This document shows, piece by piece, positions 1 through 8,506 of a DNA stretch of 64,000 bases. Both the position numbers and the translations under genes were made by a program. Source of the DNA: JAOEGB01 sp041262585 (lineage in GTDB: Bacteria > Actinomycetota > Actinomycetes > Streptosporangiales > Streptosporangiaceae). Positions within the stretch are counted from its first letter, which is position 1; each line of letters begins with the position of its first letter. The notes beneath the pieces are model-generated. The model was given only the letters and a program-made list of their open reading frames with translations. It did not search any database and was not told the DNA's origin. The stretch is taken from contig NZ_JBGCBZ010000024.1 in assembly GCF_041262585.1 (NCBI RefSeq), positions 1 to 64,000 on the forward strand, read 5' to 3'.

Positions 1-120
1 CCCCGCCCGGCCCCCCCCCCCCCCCCCCCCCCCCATTTTAAAAAAAAAAAAACGCGGGCTCGCCCCCCATGTTGGCCCCCCCCCCCCCCCCGCCCCCCCC
101 CCCCCCCCCGGCGGGGGGGG
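1..120. repeat. Homopolymer tracts at the window edge, probable sequencing artefact
   Basis: Long C runs, a 12-base A run and a short G run alternate here, unlike anything else in the window. I see no codon structure or gene signal. It most likely represents an unreliable contig end rather than biology. From 121 to about 326 the sequence becomes normal high-GC DNA, but I find no gene there. Confidence 0.8.
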
Positions 121-326
121 GCCCACGACGCCGTTTCGATGCAGTACAAGGCCGCCATACGCGAACACGCTCCGCAGCCGTCTCTTCATCCGCGTAGGCC
201 GTTCGGAGATGTGACGCATCCTGCTGATCTCTTGCCCGCCGACTGGGTCTCTCGCCTTCGAAAGTCCCTCGGCAGCTGACTGACGTTGCAGAATAGGCCA
301 GGCCCGTCCCCGTTGCTGTACGGCAA

Positions 327-386
327 GCAAAAGGCCCGCACCGGTGTCCGGTGAGGGCCTCTGAGCTGGAGCCGCCTAAGGGACTC
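327..386. repeat. Second copy of tRNA-Thr 3' end plus terminator (att-like direct repeat)
   Basis: These 60 bases match positions 1436-1495 with only four mismatches that I can count. The shared block includes the hairpin downstream of tRNA-Thr and the first ~17 bases of the tRNA 3' end, including the CCA. The rest of the tRNA is absent. A truncated tRNA 3' end as a direct repeat is the usual scar of site-specific integration. The DNA between the copies holds only one gene, so any element is a remnant or a single-gene acquisition. Confidence 0.75.
332..360 (-). terminator. Hairpin terminator, copy 1
   Basis: A 13-base stem with one mismatch and a 3-base loop. Read on the minus strand it is followed by TTTT. 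It lies downstream of the secreted-protein gene at 560-1051 and may end its transcript. Confidence 0.55.
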
Positions 387-559
387 GGCCGGCCGCAACG
401 GCTTCCGCCACGCCGGGCGTATGACTCAGTGAATCAAACTGGTGTAGAAGGGGTGCCACCGGAAAACGGCAGATTCGGGCCGCCTGGTTTCGCGATCGTG
501 ACCCCCGCGCACGCGAGGGGGTCACAGGCGCAATCGGGTTGTCAGCGGCCGCTGGACGC

Positions 560-1051
560 TCAGCAGTCGCCGAGCCAGTCGACCTTCGCGATCGTGTCGA
601 ACAGCGCGGGATCGACAACGACCGGCGTGCTTCGCTCGGTCGTGTAGGTGCGGAACGTCACGCGCATCGGCACCGAGTCGAAGGGGCCGACCGTGAGCAC
701 CGGAGTGCCGAACGCCGTCCTGAAGACGAACCTCCCGTGCCAGATGTCGGCGTTGTTCGTGTGCCGTGTATATGTGTGGGCGTGCCAGGTGAAGCGGGAC
801 CTGCCACTGGCGTCTGGCTTGTCCAGGCGAACCTCCGACTGCTCGGGCCCCAGTTGCTGACAGTCGCCGGCAGAGAACGGGGACGGCAGTGTCGATGTAA
901 TCCCCGGCGGAAGGCCTCGTGAGGTGTCGGTCGGCCCGACCCCGACTCCGACCTCGCTTCCCGAGGCAGCCTGCGCGACGCTCGGAAACAGCAGGACCCC
1001 AGCGGCCGCCGTGCCCAGGACCACTGCACTCCAACGGTTTAAGCCTTTCAT
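560..1051 (-). CDS. Small secreted protein of unknown function
   Basis: A 163-aa protein. I chose the ATG at 1051 because a purine-rich ribosome-binding site (GGGAGAAGG) directly precedes it and because it gives a clean signal peptide: MKGLNRW, a hydrophobic stretch, then VAQAA as the likely cleavage site near residue 29. The mature part has two Cys (one in the C-terminal GDC) and a His-rich middle (HAHTYTRHTN), and looks like a small beta-rich extracellular protein. I do not recognise the family. The gene sits alone between the two copies of the tRNA-Thr 3' end, which suggests it arrived by integration at that tRNA. Confidence 0.6.
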   Translation of the reverse strand: MKGLNRWSAVVLGTAAAGVLLFPSVAQAASGSEVGVGVGPTDTSRGLPPGITSTLPSPFSAGDCQQLGPEQSEVRLDKPDASGRSRFTWHAHTYTRHTNNADIWHGRFVFRTAFGTPVLTVGPFDSVPMRVTFRTYTTERSTPVVVDPALFDTIAKVDWLGDC

Positions 1052-1435
1052 CCTTCTCCCTTCAGCGGAGGTGCTCACCTCCGCAGTCTTAGGGCGTTCC
1101 AGCGCGTTCCAGCGCGTTCCACCCGTTCCAAAGGTGTTGGTAAGAAGGCCCTCCGCTCGGGTCCGTGCGATGAGTCCCAAAGTAGAGAAGTCCCAGGTCA
1201 CAGCGGGTGACCGAAGCGCGGCTCAGACGCGGGTTCCGGTCGGGACGGTCAGGGATGAGTCGGGCGTGCACGGCTCTGATAACGCCGTGCGACGCGTTTC
1301 CCAGCTCGCCGTGCTCGGTAAGTGCTTTATGCCAAGCCGCCCGGGAACCCCTGGTCCATCGCCCACATCCCAGCGGTACGGCCGAGATCGGGCCCGCCAG
1401 TCTGACCTCGTGACGATCCCCGCGCACGGGGGTTG
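1052..1435. other. Gene-free stretch upstream of the secreted protein
   Basis: About 380 bases separate the secreted-protein start from the tRNA-Thr terminator. A short tandem repeat (GCGTTCCA-like units) occurs at about 1091-1125. Reading frames here overlap without codon bias. I see no convincing gene. Confidence 0.5.
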
Positions 1436-1440
1436 GCAAA

Positions 1441-1469
1441 AGGCCCTCACCGGTATCCGGTGAGGGCCT
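1441..1469 (-). terminator. Terminator of tRNA-Thr
   Basis: A perfect 13-bp stem (AGGCCCTCACCGG and its complement) with a 3-base loop, followed on the minus strand by TTTTGCC. It lies just downstream of tRNA-Thr, in the right orientation to end its transcript. Confidence 0.85.
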
Positions 1470-1475
1470 CTGAGG

Positions 1476-1552
1476 TGGAGCCGCCTAAGGGAATCGAACC
1501 CTTGACCCCTTCATTACGAGTGAAGTGCTCTGGCCGACTGAGCTAAGGCGGC
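1476..1552 (-). tRNA. tRNA-Thr (anticodon CGT)
   Basis: Read on the minus strand, the acceptor arms GCCGCCT and AGGCGGC pair perfectly, the anticodon loop reads CTCGTAA with CGT in the anticodon position, and the T arm is GGTTCGATTCC. CCA is encoded. Total 77 bases with CCA. The anticodon decodes ACG, a common Thr codon in high-GC genomes. Its 3' end is duplicated at 367-386. Confidence 0.95.
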
Positions 1553-1610
1553 GTGCCGTTCGACGGCACTCGAGAGTCTACAGGCTCGCCGGGGGTTCTC
1601 GCGCCCTTGA

Positions 1611-3143
1611 CTACGGGGCTTTCGGGCACACCGTACCGTTCTTGGGCACCCGGAGGGAGATCATGTAGTCGTCGACCGCCGTGTCCACGCAGTTCGAGCC
1701 CATCTTGTAGGCGGTGTGGCCGTCGCCGTCGTACCCCAGCAGGACGCCGGAGGTGAGCTCCGACGCGAGCCCCTTCGCCCACTCGTACGGCGTGGCGGGG
1801 TCGCGCACGGTCCCGACGACGAGGATCGGCGGCGCTCCCTGTGCCCTGACCGGCTCGTCCGTGCCGACTGGCTTGACGGGCCAGAAGGAGCAGGGAAGCG
1901 AGCCCCACATCACGGTCGCCCCGAAGTGCGGAGCCGTCCTCTCGGCGTTGACCGCGGCCTTCTCGTAGGCCGTCATGGACTTGGGATACGGGTGGTCGAG
2001 GCAGTTGACCGCCATGTTCGACTCGGTCTGGTTCGAGTAGGACCCGTCAGCCCGCCGGTCGACCAGGATGTCGGCCAGGCGCAGCAGGTCGGTGCCGTCT
2101 CCGGCGAAGGCGTGCGACAGGGCCTGCCGTAGTTGCGGCCAGGCGGCGCGCTCGTACAGCGGGGTGACGATGCCGAGGACCGTCCACGCCTCGTTGATCA
2201 CGCGGCCGTCCCCCAGGTCGTTCTTCAGAGGGTGCTCATCCGCCCGCTTCAGCAGCTGCGCGACCTCCGCCATCGCCCCGTCGGCCGTATGACTGGCGAA
2301 GGGGCCGGTCTGCCGTAGGGAGTCCTCGATGAAGGCCCTGAGCGCCACCTCGAACCCGCGGGCCTGCACCTCGTTGGCCTTGAGCGAGGGCACGGCCGGG
2401 TCGACGGCTCCGTCGAGGACCAGGGCGCGGACGTTCTTGGGGAACAGGTCCGCATATATCGCGCCAAGGTAGGTGCCGTATGACTTGCCGAGGTAGGTCA
2501 TCCCAGAGTCCCCGACGACCCCGCGCAGCACGTCCATGTCCCTGGCCGCGTCAGCCGTACCGACGAAAGGAAGCAGACGGCCCGACTTGGCCTCGCAGCC
2601 CTCGGCGAACGCCTTGGAACTCTGCTCCAGCGCGTTGATCTCCGCCGGCGAGTCCGGGCTGGCGTCCAGGCCGACGTAGGCGTCCAGGTCGTGGCTCGAC
2701 ATGCACGTCACCGGCGAGGATTCGCCCACACCGCGAGGGTCGAAGCCGACGATGTCGAACCTCGCCAGCACGTTGGGGGTGAAGGCGGACCGGGCCGCCC
2801 GGGTGTACTGGATGCCCGATCCGCCCGGGCCGCCGGGATTGACGAGCAGCGAGCCGATGCGCTTCCCCGTCGCGGGCAGGCGGATCACGCTGATGTCGAT
2901 CCGCTCCCCGGAGGGCTTCGTGTAGTCGAGCGGCACCTTGACGCGGGCGCACTGGAAGCCGTCACCACAGTCCGTCCACGCCGGCGACTGGCTGTAGAAG
3001 GGCTGGAGAGCGGGGGTCGGCGCCTTGATCGTCGGGCGCGCGTCCGGCGGTTCGGCACCCTGCCGCTGGTCCGTGGTGCAGCCTGCGGCACATCCGGCGG
3101 CGAGGACGAGCGCCGCGACGGCGGCGGCGAAACGACGGGTCAC
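1611..3143 (-). CDS. Secreted alpha/beta-hydrolase lipoprotein, tripeptidyl-aminopeptidase (TAP) type
   Basis: 510 aa from a GTG start (RBS GAGGCGAGG). It begins with a short basic stretch, a hydrophobic segment and a lipobox-like LAAGC, so it is probably exported and lipid-anchored. The alpha/beta-hydrolase core shows NPGGPGGSG (oxyanion hole), FDPRGVGES, the nucleophile elbow GKSYGT, and near the C-terminus VGTVRDPATP and DGDGHTAY, which supply the catalytic Asp and His. This order matches the TAP/SlpD-SlpE family of actinomycete exopeptidases that remove N-terminal tripeptides. The frame stays open upstream, but the residues there look non-coding. The exact substrate is not determinable from sequence. 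Confidence 0.88.
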   Translation of the reverse strand: MTRRFAAAVAALVLAAGCAAGCTTDQRQGAEPPDARPTIKAPTPALQPFYSQSPAWTDCGDGFQCARVKVPLDYTKPSGERIDISVIRLPATGKRIGSLLVNPGGPGGSGIQYTRAARSAFTPNVLARFDIVGFDPRGVGESSPVTCMSSHDLDAYVGLDASPDSPAEINALEQSSKAFAEGCEAKSGRLLPFVGTADAARDMDVLRGVVGDSGMTYLGKSYGTYLGAIYADLFPKNVRALVLDGAVDPAVPSLKANEVQARGFEVALRAFIEDSLRQTGPFASHTADGAMAEVAQLLKRADEHPLKNDLGDGRVINEAWTVLGIVTPLYERAAWPQLRQALSHAFAGDGTDLLRLADILVDRRADGSYSNQTESNMAVNCLDHPYPKSMTAYEKAAVNAERTAPHFGATVMWGSLPCSFWPVKPVGTDEPVRAQGAPPILVVGTVRDPATPYEWAKGLASELTSGVLLGYDGDGHTAYKMGSNCVDTAVDDYMISLRVPKNGTVCPKAP

Positions 3144-3414
3144 GCCTCGCCTCGTCCGCACCTCTGGCGTGCATACGTTCAACTCATGCCTCCGGAGGCA
3201 GAAATGCCCGAGTCTCGATGAATTGGATGACGATGGGTACGGGGGACGTCGCCGCGGCGCTTGAAGCTCGGCGTGATTTTGACTGACGGACTGACCGACC
3301 GCATAACTGTCGCATCTTATGTCCGGGCCACCCCGTAGGCGGCTCGTGACGTGCATAGATCTACTTAGCGTCGTGGGCACGACCGGCCCGGAACCCGCAT
3401 GCCGCGCCTGCCTG

Positions 3415-3600
3415 GAATCGGCGCGGCTCCCAAGCTTCGATCACCCCAACACCCTGGCCGTCCGCCACAACCTCGCCAACGCGTACGAAATCGCGGGACG
3501 GCCGCATGAGGCCGTCACCATCTCGGAGGCGCTGGTCGCCGCCTCCGAGCGGGTGCTGAGCCCCGACCACCCGCCAACATCTCGCCAACGTACGGCAGGC
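3415..3600 (+). pseudogene. Fragment of a tetratricopeptide (kinesin-light-chain-like TPR) protein
   Basis: One plus-strand frame reads DHPNTLAVRHNLANAYEIAG, then HEAVTISEALVAASERVLSP and DHPPT. This is the classic TPR repeat of actinomycete NB-ARC/TPR regulators, where DHPNTL...RHNLANAY units recur every 42 residues. Only one and a half repeats survive, and the frame then runs antisense through the next gene. There is no ATPase or DNA-binding part nearby, so this is a scrap of a large gene. The rest of the 3144-3615 gap shows only a GCCTCCGGAGGC palindrome at about 3187. Confidence 0.7.
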
Positions 3601-3615
3601 CTGAAACCGGGGCCT

Positions 3616-4470
3616 CTACTCGGGATCGCTGACGGCCACCGACTGGGACTTGCCGTACATCGTGTCGTGTTGCTTGCGGGGCGAGCAGACGGAGGCGGAG
3701 GGGCACGCACAGCGCCGGCCTCCGTCGTCGAGGCGGACGATGACCGAGTCGGACGGCACGTTGTGCCCGACCACGGTGCCCGTGCCCTCGGGCGTCTCGA
3801 CGGCCAGCCCCACCCGCGGCGCGGAAGCCCGGAACTCCTGATAGAGCGGGTGCTCGTACTTGAGGCAGCACATCAACCGGCCGCAGGCCCCCGCGATCCT
3901 GAGCGGGTTGACGGGAAGGTCCTGGTCCTTGGCCATCCGGACCGAGACGGGCTCGAAGTCCTTCAGGAACGTCGCACAGCACAGGTCGCGCCCGCACGGC
4001 CCGATGCCGCCCTGGAGCCTGGCCTCGTCACGAGGGCCGATCTGCCGCAGCTCCACACGGGCGCGCAGGTTGCGGGCCAGGTCGCGGACGAGAGCGCGGA
4101 AGTCGACGCGATGGGGCGCGGAGAAGTAGACCGTGTAGACGTTGTCCGCGTCCAGGTAATCGATGCCGACCACCTTCATGGGCAGCTCGTGCCGCTTGAT
4201 GAGGCGCTTGGACACGCTGCGGGCCTCGGCCCGGTGACGGCGGTTGCCCTCGTCGCGGCTCAGGTGCTCCTCGGAGGCGATGCCCTGGCAGACGGGGAGT
4301 CCATCGACGTCCTCGCTCACGTACTGCGGTGCCCACACACACTCGGCCACCTCGGGCCCCGCGTCGGTCGGGACCAGCACCTTGTCGCCCACCTTGGGAC
4401 TGTGGCCGCCCGGGTCGAGGTAGTAGAGCCGTCCGTAACGAGTGAAGCTCACGGCCATGATCATGCCCAA
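3616..4470 (-). CDS. PSP1 C-terminal domain protein (RicT/YaaT-like)
   Basis: 284 aa. I chose the TTG at 4470 because GGAGGG lies seven bases before it and because the protein then begins MGMIMAVSFTRYGRLYYLDP, typical of actinobacterial members; ATG 4464 is the alternative. The PSP1 core carries the Cys pattern GPCGRDLCCA and GACGRLMCCLKYEHP, which in the Bacillus RicT homologue binds an Fe-S cluster in the RicA/RicF/RicT complex acting with RNase Y. The role in actinomycetes is not settled. Downstream of holB and tmk in the same orientation, a neighbourhood commonly seen for this gene. The Cys-rich tail CACPSASVCSP is an addition whose meaning I do not know. Confidence 0.88.
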   Translation of the reverse strand: MGMIMAVSFTRYGRLYYLDPGGHSPKVGDKVLVPTDAGPEVAECVWAPQYVSEDVDGLPVCQGIASEEHLSRDEGNRRHRAEARSVSKRLIKRHELPMKVVGIDYLDADNVYTVYFSAPHRVDFRALVRDLARNLRARVELRQIGPRDEARLQGGIGPCGRDLCCATFLKDFEPVSVRMAKDQDLPVNPLRIAGACGRLMCCLKYEHPLYQEFRASAPRVGLAVETPEGTGTVVGHNVPSDSVIVRLDDGGRRCACPSASVCSPRKQHDTMYGKSQSVAVSDPE

Positions 4471-4565
4471 GAGCCGGCCCTCCTCGATCGTGTACGGCTT
4501 GCGCCTGAACCCCACCTTACGTGGCGTCCGCCGTACCCAATCATGACCATCTGTTGGCGCCGTCA

Positions 4566-4598
4566 ATCCTCCGGTGGGCGAGAGGCCCGCCGGAGGAT
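4566..4598 (-). terminator. Terminator of the sigma/propeller operon
   Basis: A 14-bp stem with one G-T pair around the loop GAGAG, 14 bases beyond the stop codon of the membrane propeller gene on the minus strand. No long T run follows. Confidence 0.65.
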
Positions 4599-4612
4599 CG
4601 ATGGCGCGGCGT

Positions 4613-6514
4613 CTACCAGGCGATCATGCCGGGGAAGACCATCGTGGCAGCGGCGTCGGCCGCTTCCACTGTCCGGTAGCCGGATCCGTCGATCACGCCG
4701 ATGTCGCCATTCCGCGTCGTGATCACGTTCTGGCCGGTGCCGTCGAGGTCGAGTTGCCGCATCGCGCCCTTGTCGGCGTCCTTGTAGACGACTGCCACGG
4801 GTTTCCCGTCCGCCGTGCCGTACGCGATGACGCCGGCGGAACCGGGCAGCGGTCGCGGGGTGCCGTCCACGATCCGGACGCCGACGTGGCCGACCGAGGC
4901 GAGGATCCGGGTGCCGTCCGGCGAGATCGCCACTCCGAAGACCCCACCGGACACCCCGTCGTACGAGGCCGGGAGCGTGAACGTGCGGGCCTGGTCGACG
5001 CTGTCACCGGTCGTGGTGGTGTCGAGCAGCGACACCTCCGGGGAGTCCGCGCACGTCCAGACGCTCTCGGCCGTGACGGCGGGGGCCCCGGGCCCCGCCG
5101 TCGGCGGCGTGACCGGGATCGCGGGGGTCGGCGGTACGGCCGACGCCGGCGGGGGGACCGGCGCCTCTGAGGTCGGCGGGACGCCCGCGGAAGGGATGAT
5201 CGTCACCGAGGGCGGCGACACGGGAGGCACCGCGGTAGACACCCCGGTAGGCACCGCGGGAGACGCCGCGGGAGACACCCCGGGAGGCAGGACGGCGGGG
5301 TCGAGGCTGTCGTCGAAGGGGGAGGACGAGCACATCGTGAACACAGTGACCGACGAGCCGAACGGGCCTTCGGCCGGCGAGCTTCCGCCCGCACCGGTCC
5401 CACCGCCGTCCGTCGCCTCGGCTCCGGGGGCGCCCTCGACGACGCTGACCACGGCGCCGGTGCTGGGGTCGACCGTGACCGTGTGCGACTCCGCGGTCGG
5501 CGGCCCGGAAGGCCGCGACCCGGCCGGGGACGGTGGCACGGGACCGCCGGACGCCACGGCACCCGCTCCGGGGTCGCCGCCGGGGCTCCCGGCGGGCTGG
5601 ACGGGCTCCCCGGGGCTCTTGGCGGGCTGGACGGGCTCGGCGGGGCTCGCCGGCGGGGCGGTCGCCGTCAGGGTGAGCTCGCTCTCATACGGGGGCAGGG
5701 GCGAGACGCTCGCCGTCACGTCGTCCTCGGCGGAGAGCTGCGGCGACGGCTGGACGACGGCCGGTTCCGACGCCGGGATGAACGCGGACCCCCGGCGGAA
5801 GAGCACATAACGCCCGTCCGCGCTCATCGACACGTCGCGGACGCCGATCCCCTCCTTCGCCTTCCACGTACGGCTGTCGCCGGTCGCGGTGTCCGTGACC
5901 ACCAAGCCGCCCGGCGCGTGACCGGGCCCGCACGGTGCGAGACCGTAGGCCAGCTTGGACCCGTCGCCGTTGACCGCGAGCGACGTCACCCTGGTGCCCT
6001 CCGGAGGCGTGAACGGCAGCACGCCGTACGACTTGATCTTGCCGTCGTCGTCGAGTGCGAACTGGTAGAGCCGGAAACGGCAGTCGGCGGCGCCCGCCGC
6101 GACGTAGAACAGCCGGTTGTCCTGGGCCGCCTGGATTCCGGAGAACAACTCGCCGCCTGAGGGGTGGGAGAGCTCGTTCGTGACCGATCCGTCCGAGACG
6201 CTCCTGATCGTGATCTTGTCGGGGCGGGCGTCGGCGAAGAACTTCGGCGCGGCGGGCGGACCGGCCGTCGAGGACGCGGACAGGTTCACCGCGTGGCCGC
6301 CGCGCTGGGCGACGGCCGCTCCCCCGGCGACCGCGACCGTGACCGAGGCGGCCGCGGCGACGGGCACCAGCCAGCTTCTCTTCCAGGTTCGGCTCTCGCT
6401 CTTCCGGCTGCGGCTCTCGCCCCGCCTCAGGACCGGAGCGTGGTCGATCGTCTCGCCCACGGCATGAGTGGCGTCACGGAGCCGGTTGACGATGTCCTCG
6501 TCGTGCTCGTTCAT
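4613..6514 (-). CDS. Membrane-anchored propeller-like protein, probable partner of the adjacent ECF sigma factor
   Basis: 633 aa. About 46 charged cytoplasmic residues (MNEHDEDIVNRLRDATHAVG...) precede one transmembrane segment (about 47-70), then an extracellular part with WD40/TolB-like blade motifs (VNGDGSKLAYG, SMSADGRYVLF, AISPDGTRILAS). The two halves of the propeller are separated by about 200 residues of Pro/Thr/Ser-rich, partly repetitive linker (PVQPAKSPGEPVQPAGSPG). Start overlaps the sigma-factor stop (ATGA), so the two are translationally coupled. Topology and coupling fit an anti-sigma or sensor role, but I see no zinc-binding HxxxCxxC anti-sigma motif. Function is inferred from position only. 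Confidence 0.7.
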   Translation of the reverse strand: MNEHDEDIVNRLRDATHAVGETIDHAPVLRRGESRSRKSESRTWKRSWLVPVAAAASVTVAVAGGAAVAQRGGHAVNLSASSTAGPPAAPKFFADARPDKITIRSVSDGSVTNELSHPSGGELFSGIQAAQDNRLFYVAAGAADCRFRLYQFALDDDGKIKSYGVLPFTPPEGTRVTSLAVNGDGSKLAYGLAPCGPGHAPGGLVVTDTATGDSRTWKAKEGIGVRDVSMSADGRYVLFRRGSAFIPASEPAVVQPSPQLSAEDDVTASVSPLPPYESELTLTATAPPASPAEPVQPAKSPGEPVQPAGSPGGDPGAGAVASGGPVPPSPAGSRPSGPPTAESHTVTVDPSTGAVVSVVEGAPGAEATDGGGTGAGGSSPAEGPFGSSVTVFTMCSSSPFDDSLDPAVLPPGVSPAASPAVPTGVSTAVPPVSPPSVTIIPSAGVPPTSEAPVPPPASAVPPTPAIPVTPPTAGPGAPAVTAESVWTCADSPEVSLLDTTTTGDSVDQARTFTLPASYDGVSGGVFGVAISPDGTRILASVGHVGVRIVDGTPRPLPGSAGVIAYGTADGKPVAVVYKDADKGAMRQLDLDGTGQNVITTRNGDIGVIDGSGYRTVEAADAAATMVFPGMIAW

Positions 6515-7026
6515 CGATCTTCCCCAAGCAGGCTGCCGAGCGCGTCGAGGGCTCGGGAGGTGGTGGATTTCACGGTGCCCCGGCTCACACCCATGACCTG
6601 GGCCGTCTCCTCTTCGGACAGGTCGGCGTAGTAGCGGAGCACGAGGGCCTCGCGCTGCCGCCTGGGCAGGCGATGGAGCGCCTCCATGACCTCGCGCCGT
6701 TCGGCGCCGAGGAGCATGGCGGACTCGGCCGACCAGACGGGCGGCTCGTACGTCCCGGCGAACCAGGACGGAAGGCGCCTTCTCCTCAGGACGGTCCTGG
6801 CGTTGTTTAGCACGGCACTGCGCAGGTAGAACAGCGCCTTGCCCTGGTCCCGAAGGGCGCCGAAACGACGGTGGAGACCGAGGAACGCCTCCTGGACCAC
6901 GTCTTCGGCGCTCTCGCGGTCACCGACCATGATCAGCGCAAGACGGGTGAGCCCGAGCGCGTGCTCGGCGTAGAGCTCGGTGATCGTGTCGTCGGCGGCG
7001 GCCGACGACGGGGGCGAGGCGCTCAT
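6511..7026 (-). CDS. ECF RNA polymerase sigma factor (SigE-like family)
   Basis: 171 aa. The ATG at 7026 is preceded by GGGGAG; an upstream ATG at 7071 has no RBS. Region 2 spans about 15-85 (ALGLTRLALIMVGDRESAED, VVQEAFLGLHRRF), with the -10-recognition helix. Region 4 (about 110-165) has RLPRRQREALVLRYYADLSE and the helix-turn-helix AQVMGVSRGTVKSTTSRAL. This matches the small SigE-type ECF factors of actinomycetes. It directs RNA polymerase to a stress- or envelope-type promoter set. It heads a two-gene operon with the membrane propeller protein, whose start overlaps its stop. Confidence 0.9.
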   Translation of the reverse strand: MSASPPSSAAADDTITELYAEHALGLTRLALIMVGDRESAEDVVQEAFLGLHRRFGALRDQGKALFYLRSAVLNNARTVLRRRRLPSWFAGTYEPPVWSAESAMLLGAERREVMEALHRLPRRQREALVLRYYADLSEEETAQVMGVSRGTVKSTTSRALDALGSLLGEDR

Positions 7027-7117
7027 CGGCTCCCCGGGGGGTTTGTCGAGATCCAGCGTTTCGGCCTTCATGTACCAGAGACGCCAGATCGCCCCCTGGG
7101 TTGCTTCGCATTCCCAC

Positions 7118-7233
7118 GCATGATCACGGTCGGCATCAGGTCAGGTCGGAACGGTCGGCGCGGAACCCGCGCATGATCACGCCCGGGGTGGGCCGAGGTC
7201 GGGGCCTGTGGTGCGGAAGCTGTGCATGATCAC
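7118..7233. repeat. Three half-copies of a GCATGATCAC intergenic repeat
   Basis: The decamer GCATGATCAC occurs at 7118-7127, 7171-7180 and 7224-7233, spaced exactly 53 bases apart. Two copies are preceded by GGAACCCGC or GGAAGCTGT, resembling the right arm of the palindrome at 8432-8484. They lie between the sigma-factor and holB genes. Confidence 0.7.
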
Positions 7234-8414
7234 GCGGGGGTGGGGGCGCGGAGGGCGAGGGTCATCGCCTCCACGGCTATCTGGGGATTGACGTTGGCCG
7301 TGAGGCGTTCGCGGCACTGCATGATCGCGTTCGTACGGCGGAGCGTGTCCTCGGGCGTCGAACTCCGCGCCAGCGCCTCGACCTCGTGCCTGCGGTCCTC
7401 GTTGGCCAGCTCTATCCGCGCCCCGAACTGTACGGCCAGCACATCGCGGTAGAACGCGACCAGGTCGAGCAGGGCGATGTCGAGCGAGTCACGCTTGATC
7501 CGGGTAGCGCGTGACTTCTGCATGGTCTCGAGCTCCTTCAGCGCTCCCGCACCGCCGCGGACCAGGCCCTTGTTGAGGCCCTTGCCCGACGAGCCCTCGC
7601 CGTAGACCTGGCGCAGCTCCGTCGTCTCGACCTCGTTGAGGGCGGTCGTCGCGGCGTCCGCGTCCTCGGTGGAGGTCTTCACCAGCCGTTCGGCGGCGGT
7701 GATGCAGTCGCCCACGCCGGAGAGCGACCTGGGGATGGAGAGCACATCCTCGCGGCGCCGCCGTACCTCCTCGTCGAGGGCCAGCCGGCGCGCCCGCCCG
7801 ATGTGCCCCTGGGCGGCCCGCGCGGCGAACAGGGCCATGTCGGGGGCGACGCCGTCCCTCGTGGCCAGGACGTGGGCGACCGCCTCGGTGGAGGGGGTGC
7901 TCAGCGTGATGACCCGGCAGCGGGACCGGATCGTGATGATCATGTCGTCGGGAGAGGGCGCGCAGAGCAGCCAGACCGTCCGCGGAGGAGGCTCCTCGAT
8001 GGCCTTGAGCAGCGCGTTCGCCGCCGCCTCGGTCGCGCGGTCGGCGTCCTCGAAGAGCATGATCCGCCAGCGTCCGAGGGTCGGCGCGCCGGCGCCCTTG
8101 AGCACCAGCTCACGGGTCTGTCTCGCGCTGTACGAAAGCCCCTCGGGCCGAACCCACGTCACGTCGGGATGGGAGCCGACGTCGACCTGATGGCACGCGT
8201 CGCAGTGGCCGCATCCCTGGTCGGGGCAGAGCAGCGACGCGGCGAACGCCTTGGCGGCGTTGGACCGGCCTGATCCGGGCGGGCCGGTGAACAGCCAGGC
8301 GTGGGTCATGCCCGCGCCGCGACCTCCCGCGAGGGCCTCGGCCGCGGCGGCGGCGGCCTGCCGGAGCACGGCCACCGCCCGGTCCTGCCCCACCAGATCG
8401 CCGAAGAAACTCAC
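7230..8414 (-). CDS. holB: DNA polymerase III delta' subunit (clamp loader)
   Basis: 394 aa. N-terminal AAA+ module with TGPPGSGRS in the P-loop position (about 41-50; Arg replaces the usual Lys, as expected for the non-hydrolysing delta' subunit), followed by a zinc module CPDQGCGHCDAC (about 62-74), LFEDADRATEAAANALLKAI and the SRC-type RSRCRVI motif. The C-terminal helical collar ends in LTANVNPQIAVEAM, typical of HolB. It helps the clamp loader place the beta clamp on primed DNA. Same strand and order as tmk and topA upstream, the usual actinobacterial arrangement topA-tmk-holB. Confidence 0.93.
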   Translation of the reverse strand: MSFFGDLVGQDRAVAVLRQAAAAAAEALAGGRGAGMTHAWLFTGPPGSGRSNAAKAFAASLLCPDQGCGHCDACHQVDVGSHPDVTWVRPEGLSYSARQTRELVLKGAGAPTLGRWRIMLFEDADRATEAAANALLKAIEEPPPRTVWLLCAPSPDDMIITIRSRCRVITLSTPSTEAVAHVLATRDGVAPDMALFAARAAQGHIGRARRLALDEEVRRRREDVLSIPRSLSGVGDCITAAERLVKTSTEDADAATTALNEVETTELRQVYGEGSSGKGLNKGLVRGGAGALKELETMQKSRATRIKRDSLDIALLDLVAFYRDVLAVQFGARIELANEDRRHEVEALARSSTPEDTLRRTNAIMQCRERLTANVNPQIAVEAMTLALRAPTPA

Positions 8415-8431
8415 CCCTCCAACCTACCCCC

Positions 8432-8484
8432 GTGATCATGCACAGGTTCCCCGGAAGCCATCGCGGGAACCTGTGCATGATCAC
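8432..8484. repeat. Perfect 20-bp-arm palindrome between tmk and holB
   Basis: Left arm 8432-8451 (GTGATCATGCACAGGTTCCC) is exactly complementary to 8465-8484, with a 13-base loop. It shares its GCATGATCAC end with three half-copies at 7118-7233, so it looks like a member of a dispersed REP-like family rather than a plain terminator. It could still stop transcripts or protect mRNA ends between tmk and holB. Confidence 0.85.
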
Positions 8485-8506
8485 CTCCCAACTTGGGGGG
8501 TGGTGG

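Noticed and set aside
3600..4722. Continuation of the TPR frame through the PSP1 gene as one long plus-strand protein.
   Set aside because: After the TPR piece the translation loses all family features, and PSP1 is unmistakable on the other strand.
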